Assembly (NCBI GenBank): GCA_963835215.1
Contig: CAWIES010000002.1
Coordinates: 1,054,001 to 1,118,000 of the forward strand
Length of the DNA: 64,000 bases
Reading direction: 5' to 3'
From: Roseiarcus sp963835215
GTDB lineage: Bacteria > Pseudomonadota > Alphaproteobacteria > Rhizobiales > Beijerinckiaceae
Shown: positions 9,616 through 18,801 of the stretch, piece by piece
Position numbering within the stretch: the stretch's first letter is position 1
Layout: every line of letters starts with the position of its first letter
Notes under the pieces: generated by a model
The model's input: only the letters and a program-made list of their open reading frames with translations
Told to the model about the DNA's origin: nothing
Databases searched by the model: none
Made by a program: the position numbers and the translations under genes

Positions 9616-10853
9616 AGGCTTCCCTCCGCGATGCGCGGCGCTTCTCGCGTCGGCGCCGGTCCGGTCGTCCCCCACGGCGCGCCGTAAAGATCGCGCAGCG
9701 TCATCGCCGCGGCGCCGCGCACCCAAAAGCCGTCGCTCCAATCGCGTGTCACGATGTCGGCGACGTCGACGAGGCTCGGCGGCAGCAGCGCCGAAACCGA
9801 GCGCCGCAGCGCGTCGGCGAAATGATCGCTGCCCGCCATCAGCGGCCCCGAGATGATCACCTTGGGCGGCGCGAACAGCGAGATCAGATTGGCGATGGCG
9901 AAGCCGAGCGCCTCGCCCGCCGCCGCGAGCAGTGCGGCGCAGCGCTCGTCGCCCGCGTCGGCGCGCTGGAGCAGCAGGCTCAACCCCCGCTTCTGCGGCG
10001 GGGCGACGTCGTCCTCGCCATTGCGCAGCAGCGGCTCGGCTTCGGCGAGCACGGCGGCTTCGGAGGCGAGATCGGCCAGGCGTCCCCCGCCATTGCCGGG
10101 CGGGCGCACCATCATGTCGCCGAGATCGGGGCTGAGCCCGTTCGCGCCGCGGAACAATTCGCCGTTGTGCAGGATGCCAAGGCCGAGGCTGCGCTCGACG
10201 CTGACGACGAGAAAGTCGTTGAGTTCGCGCGCCTGGCCGAACCAGTGCTCGGCCAGCGCAACAAGATTGACGTCGCTGTCGATCGTCACCGGCACGCCGA
10301 GCCGCTCGGTCAGGCTCGGGCCGAAGGCGACGTCGCGCTCGCCGAAGATCGGGCTCTGCCGGCAGACGCCGGCCGCCCGCTCGACGACGCCGGGCAGTCC
10401 GACGCAGACGCCGGAAATCTGGCTCATCTCAAGCTCGGCGTCGCTGACGCAGCGGCGCACCCCGTCCTCGACCAGATCGGCGATCACCGTCGAAGTCTGC
10501 CGGTCGATCCGGATCGGCAGCGCCAGCGAGCGCAGGACGTCGGCGCAGAAATTGGTGACGGCGATGGTGATCTGGTCGGGCGCCAGCTTGACCCCGACCA
10601 CCCGCGCCGCATCGGGATTGAGCCTCAGCATGACGCGCGGCCGCCCCCTGCCGGGATCGCGCAGGGCGCCGACCTGAAGCGGCACGATCAGCTTGTCGTC
10701 GAGTAGCGCAGCGGTGATCGCCGAGACCGTGGTCGGGCTCAATTCCGTCAGTTGTGAGAGTTCGACGCGGCTCACCGGACCGAAGCGACGGACCGCGTCC
10801 ATCACGTGGAAGCGATTGATCGCTCGCATCAATTCTGGGTCGGCAGTTTTCAT
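9612..10853 (-). CDS. ROK-family transcriptional repressor
   Basis: A 413-residue regulator with an N-terminal winged helix (residues ~10-65, VSRVELSQLTELSPTTVSAI) and a C-terminal ROK actin-like ATPase domain (GVCVGLPGVVERAAGVC, DSDVNLVALAEHWFG, GLGILHNGELFRGANG). Most ROK repressors such as Mlc and NagC carry a Cys-rich zinc site after the GEIGH stretch; here that stretch reads GDMMVRPPGNGGGRLADL and the cysteines are missing. The gene is the first of a three-gene minus operon and faces a CUT1 ABC importer. Inverted AT-rich sites lie between the two, so it probably controls both directions. Confidence 0.9.
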   Translation of the reverse strand: MKTADPELMRAINRFHVMDAVRRFGPVSRVELSQLTELSPTTVSAITAALLDDKLIVPLQVGALRDPGRGRPRVMLRLNPDAARVVGVKLAPDQITIAVTNFCADVLRSLALPIRIDRQTSTVIADLVEDGVRRCVSDAELEMSQISGVCVGLPGVVERAAGVCRQSPIFGERDVAFGPSLTERLGVPVTIDSDVNLVALAEHWFGQARELNDFLVVSVERSLGLGILHNGELFRGANGLSPDLGDMMVRPPGNGGGRLADLASEAAVLAEAEPLLRNGEDDVAPPQKRGLSLLLQRADAGDERCAALLAAAGEALGFAIANLISLFAPPKVIISGPLMAGSDHFADALRRSVSALLPPSLVDVADIVTRDWSDGFWVRGAAAMTLRDLYGAPWGTTGPAPTREAPRIAEGSL

Positions 10854-10880
10854 GAACTCGTCGAGCGCCGGTCGGTCAGG

Positions 10881-10904
10881 TTTTATTTTGGTAGCGGATT
10901 AATT
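10881..10904. promoter_or_regulatory. ROK-type operator, left copy
   Basis: The AT-rich block TTTTATTTTG (10881-10890) followed by CGGATTAA (10895-10902) stands out from GC-rich surroundings, 28 bp upstream of the ROK start. The same two words occur inverted at 10997-11019. Mlc/NagC operators have a comparable layout of AT-rich arms around a CG core. Confidence 0.6.
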
Positions 10905-10994
10905 TCATCTCGGACGGGTGGTGTCAACCGATCCACTCCTCCTCAGCCAAGGAAAAGAAGGGGGCTCCTTGACAGCGCGGCAAACTCGCGAGAG

Positions 10995-11019
10995 ATTTAA
11001 TCCGCGTATCAAAATAAAA
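10995..11019. promoter_or_regulatory. ROK-type operator, right copy (inverted)
   Basis: TTAATCCG (10997-11004) and CAAAATAAAA (11010-11019) are the reverse complement of the two words of the left copy, with a spacer one base longer. The site ends 31 bp before the start of the importer binding-protein gene, so each divergent gene has one copy in mirror orientation. Confidence 0.6.
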
Positions 11020-11050
11020 GAAGCGCCTCGTCATCGCCTCGGAGGAAACC

Positions 11051-12307
11051 ATGTCGCTTAGAATGCTTGCGCTCGCGTCCGCTTGCCTCCTTGCCCTCGG
11101 CTCGGCGGCCCGCGCGGACACCACCGTCACCATCCTTCATGTCAACGACAACAAGGCGGCCCAGGCGCTCTGGGACAAGATCGCCGCCGATTATGAAGCG
11201 TCGCACAGCGGCGTCAAAGTCGAGTTCAAATACCTGGAAAACGAGGCGTTCAAGGCCAAATTGCCGACGATGCTGCAATCCGAGGACTCGCGCCCGTCGA
11301 TGTTTTATAGCTGGGGCGGCGGCGTGATGCAGGCGCAGGTCAAGGCCGGCTTCCTCAAGGACATCACCGCCGACGTCGCGGATGTCGAGAAGAACCTGGC
11401 GCAGACCGCGGTCGACGCCTTCAAGGTCGACGGCAAGGTCTATGGCGTGCCGTGGGACACCGGCGAGGTGCCTTTCTTTTACAACAAGAAATTATTCGCC
11501 AAGGCCGGCGTGAAGGCCGAAGACATCAAGACCTGGGATGATTTCCTCGGCGCGGTCAAAGCGTTGAAGGCGGCCGGGATCACCCCGATCGTGGTCGGCG
11601 CCGGCGAGAAATGGCCGATGCACTTCTATTACTCCTACCTCGTCATGCGCATCGGCGGCGACCACGCGCTGGCCGACGCGAAGGCGGGCAAGGATGGCGG
11701 ATTCAAGAACGCCACCTTCGTCGAGGCCGGCAAGCGCCTGCAGGAACTCGCCGCGCTCGAGCCCTTCCAGGCCGGCTATCTCTCCACCTCGCATCAGCAA
11801 TCGGCTGGCATATTTGGCGATGGCAAGGCGGCGATGGATCTGATGGGCGACTGGCTGCTCGGGATGCAGGGTTCCGACGCGTCCGACGGCAAAGGTCTCG
11901 CCGAGGAGGACATCGGCGTGATGAACTTCCCGACGCTGCCTGGCGGCAAGGGCAAGGCGACCGACGAGCTCGGCGGCGTGCACGCCTTCCTCGTCACCAA
12001 GACCGCGCCGCCCGAAGCGATCGACTTCCTCAAATTCTTCAGCCAGGAGAAATACGCCAAGGCAGCCGCCGAAGCGGGCGTTTACATTCCTGTCTACAAG
12101 GGCGCTGAAGCGTCGATCAAGAATCCGTTGGAGCGGCAGATCGCCACCGATCTCGCCAATACGACCTATCATCAGAACTTCTTCGACCAGGACCTCGGTC
12201 CCTCGGTCGGCGGGGTTATCAACGACGTCTCGGTCGCCGTGGTTGCAGGACAGATGACGCCGGACGCCGCCGCAGCGGCGATTCAGGCGGCCGCTGATCA
12301 GCAGTAG
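11051..12307 (+). CDS. Sugar ABC transporter substrate-binding protein (CUT1)
   Basis: A 418-residue periplasmic solute-binding protein of family 1, the class that includes UgpB and MalE. A Sec signal peptide spans about residues 1-22 (LALASACLLALGSAARA, cleavage before DTTVT). The mature start TVTILHVNDNKAAQALWDKI and later SMFYSWGGGVMQAQVKAGF fit oligosaccharide or polyol binders. GGAGG lies 6 bp before the ATG. It leads a four-gene importer (two permeases and an ATPase follow) that is divergent from the ROK repressor and carries its own copy of the inverted operator. Ligand not determinable. Confidence 0.9.
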   Translation: MSLRMLALASACLLALGSAARADTTVTILHVNDNKAAQALWDKIAADYEASHSGVKVEFKYLENEAFKAKLPTMLQSEDSRPSMFYSWGGGVMQAQVKAGFLKDITADVADVEKNLAQTAVDAFKVDGKVYGVPWDTGEVPFFYNKKLFAKAGVKAEDIKTWDDFLGAVKALKAAGITPIVVGAGEKWPMHFYYSYLVMRIGGDHALADAKAGKDGGFKNATFVEAGKRLQELAALEPFQAGYLSTSHQQSAGIFGDGKAAMDLMGDWLLGMQGSDASDGKGLAEEDIGVMNFPTLPGGKGKATDELGGVHAFLVTKTAPPEAIDFLKFFSQEKYAKAAAEAGVYIPVYKGAEASIKNPLERQIATDLANTTYHQNFFDQDLGPSVGGVINDVSVAVVAGQMTPDAAAAAIQAAADQQ

Positions 12308-12388
12308 CGTTTCCGATCGGGAGCGACGCCGCCGTTCCTTGCCTCCCAAAGGACGGCGGCGCACCTTATCGCGGAACCGGGCTGAGCC

Positions 12389-13291
12389 TTGTCGACCATC
12401 CCCCCATATGCCGAGAGCGAACGTCGCCCAAGCTTCAACGCCTGGGCGACGATCGTCATTTTTCTGCCCCCCGCGTTGCTGTTGTTCACCGTCTTCGTCT
12501 TCCTGCCGATGACCGAGGCGAGCTGGTACAGCCTGTTCAACTGGAACGGCTACGGCCGGCCCGACCGGTTCGTCGGGCTCGAGAACTACGGCTATCTCGT
12601 TCACAACCCCGTCTTCCTCCGAGCGCTGATCAACAACGGGCTGGTCATCGTCGTCTCGCTGTCGATGCAATTGCCCCTCGCGCTCGGCGTCGCGCTGCTG
12701 GTCAAGGACCGGGTCGGCGGCGCGATCTGGTTCCGCATGATCTTCTTCCTGCCCTATATGCTCGCGGATATCGCAGCGGGGTTGATCTGGCGCTTCATGT
12801 TCGACGGCGACTACGGCCTCGCGGCGGCGATCACCGGCCTGTTCGGGCTGCAGCCGTTCTATCTGCTCGCCAGTCCCAACTGGGCTTTCAGCTCGATCCT
12901 GATCGTGATCCTGTGGAAGTATTTCGGTTTCTACACGATGCTGTTTGTCGCCGGCCTGCAGAGTGTCGATCCGTCGCTGCTCGAGGCGGCCGAAATCGAC
13001 GGCGCGACGCCATGGCAGAAATTCCGCAATGTGACCTTGCCGCAACTCGGGCCGATGATCCGCCTCGCGATCTTTTTTTCGGTGGTCGGCTCGTTGCAAT
13101 TGTTCGACATCGTCGCCGCGCTGACCCGCGGGGGACCGTTCGACACCACGCATACGATGGTGTCCTTCCTCTATTATTTCGGCATCACCCGCATGCGCGT
13201 CGGCTTCGGCTCGGCGGTCGGCGTCGTGCTGTTCGCCATCAGCGTCGCCTTCGCCTTCGGCTACAAGCGGCTGGTGATGCGCGATGACTGA
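12389..13291 (+). CDS. Sugar ABC transporter permease, MalF/UgpA type
   Basis: A 300-residue inner-membrane subunit with six likely membrane helices (first: IVIFLPPALLLFTVFVFLPM). The EAA cytoplasmic loop that contacts the ATPase is visible as LLEAAEIDGATPWQKFRNVTLP. The start appears to be TTG at 12389, since no in-frame ATG or GTG precedes the first helix; the ribosome site is weak. It overlaps the next permease gene by 8 bp. With its partner it forms the channel of the CUT1 importer. Confidence 0.87.
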   Translation: MSTIPPYAESERRPSFNAWATIVIFLPPALLLFTVFVFLPMTEASWYSLFNWNGYGRPDRFVGLENYGYLVHNPVFLRALINNGLVIVVSLSMQLPLALGVALLVKDRVGGAIWFRMIFFLPYMLADIAAGLIWRFMFDGDYGLAAAITGLFGLQPFYLLASPNWAFSSILIVILWKYFGFYTMLFVAGLQSVDPSLLEAAEIDGATPWQKFRNVTLPQLGPMIRLAIFFSVVGSLQLFDIVAALTRGGPFDTTHTMVSFLYYFGITRMRVGFGSAVGVVLFAISVAFAFGYKRLVMRDD

Positions 13292-14153
13292 GACCGCTGC
13301 GGCGCCCGCCGAAGTCGATCTCGGCCGCCCGCGCGGCTACCTCGCGCGCCTGCTGCGCCTCGCAGCGTTGATCGTGCTCGCCGGCATCGTGCTGGTGCCG
13401 CTGGTCACAACTGCGCTCGACGGCTTCAAGGATCTCGCCGAGCTGCACGACAATCCGGTCGGCCTGCCGCACACTTGGCTGTGGAGCAATTATTGGCAAA
13501 TGCTGTCGAGCTTTCGCTACTGGCAAGTGCTCGGTAATTCGCTGTTGATCGCGCTGCTGACCGTCGCCCTGACGCTCGCCTTCGCCTCGATGGCCGCTTT
13601 CGTCTTCGCCCATCTGCGGTTCTTCGGCGACCGCTTCCTGTTCGGCTATCTCCAACTCGGGTTGCTGTTTCCCGCCGCGACGGCGGTGCTGCCGCTGTTC
13701 ATCAAGATCCGCGATCTTGGCCTGCTCGATTCCTATTGGGGGATCGTGCTGCCGCAGGTCGCCTTCTCGCTCGCCATGAGCGTGCTGCTGCTGCGCAACG
13801 CCTTCAAGCAATTGCCCAGCGAATTGCTGGACGCGGCGATGATCGACGGGTGCGGCTACTTCCGCTACTTCTTCCATGTGACGCTGCCGCTGTCGGGGCC
13901 GATCCTCTCGACCGTCGCCGTCATCTCGTTCATTGGCAGTTGGAACAATTATCTGCTGCCGCTCGTCGTGCTCAACAGCGAGTCGCGCTACCCATGGACG
14001 CTCGGCCTGATGGCCTTTCAGGGGCAATATTCGACCGCGTGGCAGCTTGTTCTCGTCTTCATCACGCTCACCATCCTGCCGGCCATTTTGATGTTTCTGA
14101 TGGCGCAACGCTACATCGTGGCCGGCTTGACTGCGGGCGCGGTGAAGGGATGA
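13284..14153 (+). CDS. Sugar ABC transporter permease, MalG/UgpE type
   Basis: A 289-residue second channel subunit of the CUT1 importer. Hydrophobic helices begin at LLRLAALIVLAGIVLVPLV, and the EAA loop reads LLDAAMIDGCGYFRYFFHVTLP. Translation is coupled to the upstream permease through an 8-bp overlap. The C-terminal QRYIVAGLTAGAVKG ending is typical of MalG/UgpE proteins. Confidence 0.9.
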   Translation: MTETAAAPAEVDLGRPRGYLARLLRLAALIVLAGIVLVPLVTTALDGFKDLAELHDNPVGLPHTWLWSNYWQMLSSFRYWQVLGNSLLIALLTVALTLAFASMAAFVFAHLRFFGDRFLFGYLQLGLLFPAATAVLPLFIKIRDLGLLDSYWGIVLPQVAFSLAMSVLLLRNAFKQLPSELLDAAMIDGCGYFRYFFHVTLPLSGPILSTVAVISFIGSWNNYLLPLVVLNSESRYPWTLGLMAFQGQYSTAWQLVLVFITLTILPAILMFLMAQRYIVAGLTAGAVKG

Positions 14154-14179
14154 GCGCTGCGCGCTTCAGGAGTTAGTCG

Positions 14180-15250
14180 ATGGCAGGGCTCGAGATCGAT
14201 CGCGTCTTCAAGCGCTTCGGCAATGTCGAAGTGATCCACGGCGTCTCGATCGGGATCGAGGATGGAGAATTCGTCGTGCTGGTCGGTCCCTCGGGCTGCG
14301 GCAAGTCGACGCTGCTGCGGATGGTTGCCGGGCTCGATACCATTTCGGCGGGCGTCGTGCGCATCGGCGGGCGCGTCGTCAACAATGTCGCCCCCAAGGA
14401 TCGCGACATCGCGATGGTGTTCCAGAATTACGCGCTCTATCCGCATATGACGGTCGCGCGCAACATGAGCTTCGCGCTCGAACTCGCCCACGCCTCAAAG
14501 GCGGAGATCGCGCCCAAACTCGCCAAGGCGGCGGCAATCCTCGGGCTTGAGCCGCTGCTTGAGCGGTTTCCCCGGCAATTGTCGGGCGGTCAGCGCCAGC
14601 GCGTCGCGATGGGCCGCGCGATCGTGCGCGACCCAGCGGTGTTCCTGTTCGACGAGCCGCTGTCCAATCTCGACGCCAAGCTGCGCGTGCAGATGCGCGC
14701 CGAGATCAAGCGCCTGCAGCAGACGCTCGCCGCGACCACCGTCTATGTCACGCACGACCAGATCGAAGCGATGACCATGGCCGACAAGATCGTGGTGCTG
14801 CGTGAGGGACTGGTCGAGCAGATCGGTTCGCCGCTCGAACTCTACGACCGGCCCGCCAACAGTTTCGTCGCGAGCTTCATCGGCTCGCCCGCCATGAACA
14901 TGCTGCGCGGTCGCCTGGAGCCGGGCGAGGCGCCGCGCCTGACGCTCGCCTCCGGTGTGACGATCCCCCTGAGCGAGGCGCCGGCCGCGGCGCTTGGGCG
15001 CGAGGTCATACTCGGCGTGCGGCCGGAGCACATTACGGTCGGTGGAGCCGCGTCCGTCAACGCGCAAGTGTCGGTGATCGAGCCAACCGGCGCCGAGACC
15101 TTCGTCAGCGCGACGCTCTCGGGCGAGGAGATCGTCTGCGTGCTGAAGGAACGCGTGTCATGCCGTCCTGGCGACACGCTTGCGTTGTCGTTCGCTTTGG
15201 CGCCGTTGCATTTCTTCGACGCCGAGACCGGCGCCGCGATTCGCGGCTGA
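14180..15250 (+). CDS. Sugar ABC transporter ATP-binding protein, UgpC/MalK type
   Basis: A 356-residue ATPase for the CUT1 importer. Motifs: Walker A GPSGCGKST (about 36-44), Q-loop in VFQNYALYPHM, signature LSGGQRQRVAMGRAIVR, Walker B VFLFDEPLSNLD and H-loop in TVYVTHDQ. After residue ~240 comes an OB-fold regulatory domain (EVILGVRPEHI), as in MalK and UgpC. It follows the second permease by 26 bp and ends the operon, 2 bp before a convergent flavoprotein gene. Confidence 0.92.
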   Translation: MAGLEIDRVFKRFGNVEVIHGVSIGIEDGEFVVLVGPSGCGKSTLLRMVAGLDTISAGVVRIGGRVVNNVAPKDRDIAMVFQNYALYPHMTVARNMSFALELAHASKAEIAPKLAKAAAILGLEPLLERFPRQLSGGQRQRVAMGRAIVRDPAVFLFDEPLSNLDAKLRVQMRAEIKRLQQTLAATTVYVTHDQIEAMTMADKIVVLREGLVEQIGSPLELYDRPANSFVASFIGSPAMNMLRGRLEPGEAPRLTLASGVTIPLSEAPAAALGREVILGVRPEHITVGGAASVNAQVSVIEPTGAETFVSATLSGEEIVCVLKERVSCRPGDTLALSFALAPLHFFDAETGAAIRG

Positions 15251-15252
15251 GT

Positions 15253-16395
15253 TCACAGGCCAAACCAGCGCGAGCGGCGACTCGAGCCGAAGGTCTCTTT
15301 GTCCGCCCGGTAGGCGAGCGAAGGCTCGTAATAGGTTCCGGTCGGCTTAGGGCCGGAGAAGAAATCGATCTCGACCTTGCCGATACGGCCGGCGCCGAAC
15401 TCGATGTAGCAAGTCCCCAATCCATTGTATTCGACGCTCGCGCCGCTGCCGCGCAGCTTGGCGATAAGCGCGCTGGCGACCGCGCGCGCCGCGCCTTCGG
15501 CGAACACCCCCGCTTTGGGCGTGCCGGTGTTGGCGCCGTCGCCAACGGCGTAGACATTCTCGTATTTGGTCGCGAGCGTGCGCGGGTTGACCGGAATCCA
15601 GCCGTTTTCCGCCATGCCGCTCTCTAGCACCACTGGCGGGACGCGGTGCTTGGGGACGCCAAGGAAAAGATCGAAGGGAATTTCCCTCCCGTCGTCGAGC
15701 GTCGCGACGTTGCGCGCGTTATCGACGGCGCTCACCCGGCGGCTCGGGATGAATTCGATGTTTCGCTCAGCGAAGGCCGTGATCAGGGCGCGCGAGGTTT
15801 CGGGGGAGGGCGGCACGGGAGAGCCGAGCGGCAAGACCAGGGTAATCTCGCAGGCCGCTCGCACGCCGCGGGTGAGGAGGTAGTCGTGTAGCATGAGCGC
15901 GCATTCGTTGGGGGCGGGGGGACACTTGAACGGCGCCCCGCACACGCCGATCACCGCCTTGCCCTTGGTGAAATTCGGCAGAATGTCGCGCAGCCGCTCC
16001 GCTCCCGGCACCGAATAAAACTCGTTGGTCCCGGCGAGCCCTGGCGTCGCATCGAAATCATACTCCGCGCCCAGGCCGACAACGAGGAAATCGGCGTCGA
16101 ACACGCCGTCGTCCGTGACGACCCGGCGCTTGACCGGATCGATCGCCGTGACGTTGCGCTTGATAAGACGCACGCCCGGCTTGGCGTAAGCGCTGTAGGG
16201 CATGCGAACGGCTTCGACCGTCTGATGACCGAACATCACGTCAAGTTTCGAGAAGCCGAAAATGAAACTGTCGCTCTTGTCGATCAATGTCACATCGATG
16301 CTGTCGCCGAGCGCCTCCGACAGCAGCGTGGTCAACTCCAGACCGCCAAAGCCCGCGCCAAGGACGAGGATGCGCGGCTTGCTCGCTGTGCTCAT
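15253..16395 (-). CDS. FAD-dependent NAD(P)/quinone oxidoreductase, SQR/NDH-2-like
   Basis: A 380-residue pyridine nucleotide-disulfide-type flavoprotein. The FAD-binding loop is VLGAGFGGLELTTLL near the N terminus, and a second FAD motif, YAVGDGANTGTPKAGVFAEG, lies near residue 300. A Cys-rich stretch, GVCGAPFKCPPAPNEC, lies where sulfide:quinone reductases and their relatives carry Cys residues. That suggests a role in sulfide or quinone redox chemistry, but many such proteins have unknown donors. ATG at 16395 is preferred over an upstream in-frame start. It is a single gene, convergent with the importer. Confidence 0.78.
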   Translation of the reverse strand: MSTASKPRILVLGAGFGGLELTTLLSEALGDSIDVTLIDKSDSFIFGFSKLDVMFGHQTVEAVRMPYSAYAKPGVRLIKRNVTAIDPVKRRVVTDDGVFDADFLVVGLGAEYDFDATPGLAGTNEFYSVPGAERLRDILPNFTKGKAVIGVCGAPFKCPPAPNECALMLHDYLLTRGVRAACEITLVLPLGSPVPPSPETSRALITAFAERNIEFIPSRRVSAVDNARNVATLDDGREIPFDLFLGVPKHRVPPVVLESGMAENGWIPVNPRTLATKYENVYAVGDGANTGTPKAGVFAEGAARAVASALIAKLRGSGASVEYNGLGTCYIEFGAGRIGKVEIDFFSGPKPTGTYYEPSLAYRADKETFGSSRRSRWFGL

Positions 16396-16705
16396 CGGGG
16401 AGTTCCCACTCAAAAGGCGGCGCAGAGCGGCGATTGACCGCCAGTCGTCCGGCATTGTACCCATTGCCCGCGTCCTACGCTAATGGCGGAGTCGAGGCCA
16501 AAACGGCGGCGGTGTCGCTAACGTTGCGTGGGTGACAGGCAGATCGCGGACAGGCCCGCCGCGCCGCGGTCCGTCGTAAGCGGTTGAAACCAAAGCGCGA
16601 AGCGGACCTTTCACGTCAAAATTTCGTCCCATTCTCGCTTTTCTCTCCGCGCCGTCGGCGGCCGAGGGCGCGTCGAAGCAATGATTGCAAATAGGGAGGC
16701 GCGGC
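16396..16705. other. Divergent intergenic region (310 bp)
   Basis: The space between the minus-strand flavoprotein gene and the plus-strand NEW3-domain gene. It should hold both promoters. No convincing operator, RNA gene or small coding frame is seen; short open frames here lack ribosome sites and recognisable content. Confidence 0.5.
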
Positions 16706-17869
16706 ATGCGCTTTAGCGTGCTGGTTGGTTTGGTCTTGAGCCTGGTCTCGGTCGGCTCGCTCGCCAAGGACGCGAGCCCCGACAGCGTCAAGGGTCTGTA
16801 CCTGACGACCGATTTCCCCGCCTTGACGATCCATGCCGGCGAGGAAGCGAGCCTTCCGCTCACCATCTACAACTACGGCCTGCCGCCTCAGCGCACCGCG
16901 CTGACCATCGCCGACACGCCGCCGGGCTGGAAGGCGGAGATCGACGGGGCTGGCAAGCCGGTCGCCGCCGCCTTCGTCGATTATGACGGCAAGGCGAGCC
17001 TCACGCTCAAGCTGACGATCCCCGAGGACGAGAAGCCGGGCGCCTATCAGATCACCATCAACGCCGAGGGCGATGGGGCGAAGTCGTCGCTGCCGATCGC
17101 GATCGCGCTCACGCCGCCGCTCGCCGCCAAGCTGACCGCGACGCCGAAATTCCCGGTGCTGAGCGGCAACGCCAGGACCAGCTTCGACTTCGCCGTGACG
17201 GTGAAGAACGAAGGCGCGAACGACATGACGATCGCGCTCAAGACGACGGCGCCCGACGGCTACTCGACCAGTTACAAGGAGCAATACGGCACGCAGGACA
17301 TCACCAGCCTGCTGATCAAGGCGGGCGAGAGCAAGGACCTCACCGTCTCGGTCAAGCCTTCGCCCGACGCGCCCTCGGGCGAGGTCCCGGTGACCTTCGA
17401 GGCGATCGGCGACAAGGTCAGCGCCAGCGCCGAGTTGAAGCTCGACATCGGCGGCCTGCCGGCGATCTCGGTCAGCGGCCCCGACGATCGGCTGAGCGGC
17501 GAAGCTTATGCGGGCGAAGAACGCTCGATCCCGCTGATCGTCAGCAATGTCGGCTCGGCCCCGGCGGCCGGCGTCCGGCTCAGCTCCACGCCGCCGGAGG
17601 GCTGGAAGGTCACGTTCGATCCCGCGGCGCTGCCGCCCATTCCGGTCGGCGGTCAGGAGAAGGTCAACGCGCTGCTGACGCCCGGCGCCAAGGCGATCGC
17701 CGGCGACTATCTGCTGACCGTCAGCGCCAATGGCGAAGGCGTCTCGCAGGCCGTCTCCTATCGCGTCACCGTGCTGACCTCGACGCTTTGGGGCGTCGCC
17801 GGCATCGGCGTCATCCTCGCCGCGCTGCTGGTACTGGTTGGCGCGGTCGGCAGGTTTGGCCGGCGATGA
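16706..17869 (+). CDS. NEW3-domain exported membrane-anchored protein
   Basis: A 387-residue protein: signal peptide (about 1-20, VLVGLVLSLVSVGSLA), several Ig-like repeats of the NEW3/COG1470 type (DTPPGWKAEI near 70, STPPEGWKVTF near 300), and one C-terminal membrane helix (WGVAGIGVILAALLVLVGAV) followed by GRFGRR. The bulk should lie in the periplasm. The ATG at 16706 has GGGAGG upstream. The stop overlaps the next ATPase gene by 4 bp, and a permease gene follows, so this is the extracytoplasmic partner of an ABC-2 exporter. The transported substrate is unknown. Confidence 0.85.
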   Translation: MRFSVLVGLVLSLVSVGSLAKDASPDSVKGLYLTTDFPALTIHAGEEASLPLTIYNYGLPPQRTALTIADTPPGWKAEIDGAGKPVAAAFVDYDGKASLTLKLTIPEDEKPGAYQITINAEGDGAKSSLPIAIALTPPLAAKLTATPKFPVLSGNARTSFDFAVTVKNEGANDMTIALKTTAPDGYSTSYKEQYGTQDITSLLIKAGESKDLTVSVKPSPDAPSGEVPVTFEAIGDKVSASAELKLDIGGLPAISVSGPDDRLSGEAYAGEERSIPLIVSNVGSAPAAGVRLSSTPPEGWKVTFDPAALPPIPVGGQEKVNALLTPGAKAIAGDYLLTVSANGEGVSQAVSYRVTVLTSTLWGVAGIGVILAALLVLVGAVGRFGRR

Positions 17870-18801
17870 GCGAGCCCGTCATCCGCGCCGAAGCGCTGAC
17901 CAAGCGCTATGGCGCGGCGCTTGCCGTCGATCGTCTCGACCTAACGATCGAAAGAGGCGAAGTGTTCGGCCTGCTCGGGCCGAACGGCGCCGGCAAGACC
18001 ACCACCATTCTGATGCTGCTTGGCCTGACCGAGCCGAGTTCGGGTCGCGCCAGCGTCGCCGGCTTCGATCCGCTGCGTCAACCGCTCGAAGTGAAGCGGC
18101 GGGTCGGCTACATGCCCGACTCGGTCGGCTTCTACGACAACCTGACTGGTTTGGCGAACCTCCGCTACAGCGCGGCGCTGTGCGGCATGAAGCGCGCCGA
18201 GGCGGATGCGCGGATCGATGCGGCGTTGGCGCGCGTGCGGCTTACCGAGGCCGGCCGCAAGCCGGTGCGCGCCTATTCGCGCGGCATGCGCCAGCGCCTG
18301 GCGATCGCCGAGATCCTGATGAAAGGCGCTTCGATCGCCATCCTCGATGAGCCGACCGGCGGCCTCGATCCGCAGTCGACGCGCGAGTTCCTCGATCTGA
18401 TCCGCTCGCTCAAGCACGAGGGGATGACGATCCTGCTTTCTTCGCATCTGCTCGAACTCGTCCAGTCGGTCTGCGACCGCGTCGCGCTGTTCCATCGCGG
18501 CCGCATCGGCCTCGAGGGACGCGTCGAGGACTTGCTGCGCAGCGTGCTCGGCGGTTCGCACATCATCACCATCGAAGCGCGCGGCGAGGGGCTAAAGGGC
18601 GCCATCGAACGCGCCCACGGCGTCACGCGCGTCGTCGAGGCGCCGGGCGGTTTCTTGGTCGACGCGAGCGAGGACGCGCGCGCCGCGGTGGCGCGGGCGA
18701 TCGTCGAAGCGGGCGGCGCCTTGACCCGGCTCGATGCCGGCCACGCCAGTCTCGATGAAGTCTACCGACGCTATTTCGAGGGAGCGCGCGATGCGGCGTG
18801 A
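17866..18801 (+). CDS. ABC transporter ATP-binding protein (ABC-2/NosF-like)
   Basis: A 311-residue ATPase. Walker A is GPNGAGKTT, the signature region reads YSRGMRQRLAIAEIL (SRGMRQ replacing LSGGQ, common in ABC-2 exporters), Walker B is IAILDEPTGGLDP and the H-loop lies in LLSSHLLE. The start ATG at 17866 overlaps the upstream stop as ATGA. It overlaps the permease gene by 11 bp. Closest functional types are CcmA/NosF-like exporters; the adjacent NEW3 protein and permease form the same transport unit. Confidence 0.9.
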   Translation: MSEPVIRAEALTKRYGAALAVDRLDLTIERGEVFGLLGPNGAGKTTTILMLLGLTEPSSGRASVAGFDPLRQPLEVKRRVGYMPDSVGFYDNLTGLANLRYSAALCGMKRAEADARIDAALARVRLTEAGRKPVRAYSRGMRQRLAIAEILMKGASIAILDEPTGGLDPQSTREFLDLIRSLKHEGMTILLSSHLLELVQSVCDRVALFHRGRIGLEGRVEDLLRSVLGGSHIITIEARGEGLKGAIERAHGVTRVVEAPGGFLVDASEDARAAVARAIVEAGGALTRLDAGHASLDEVYRRYFEGARDAA

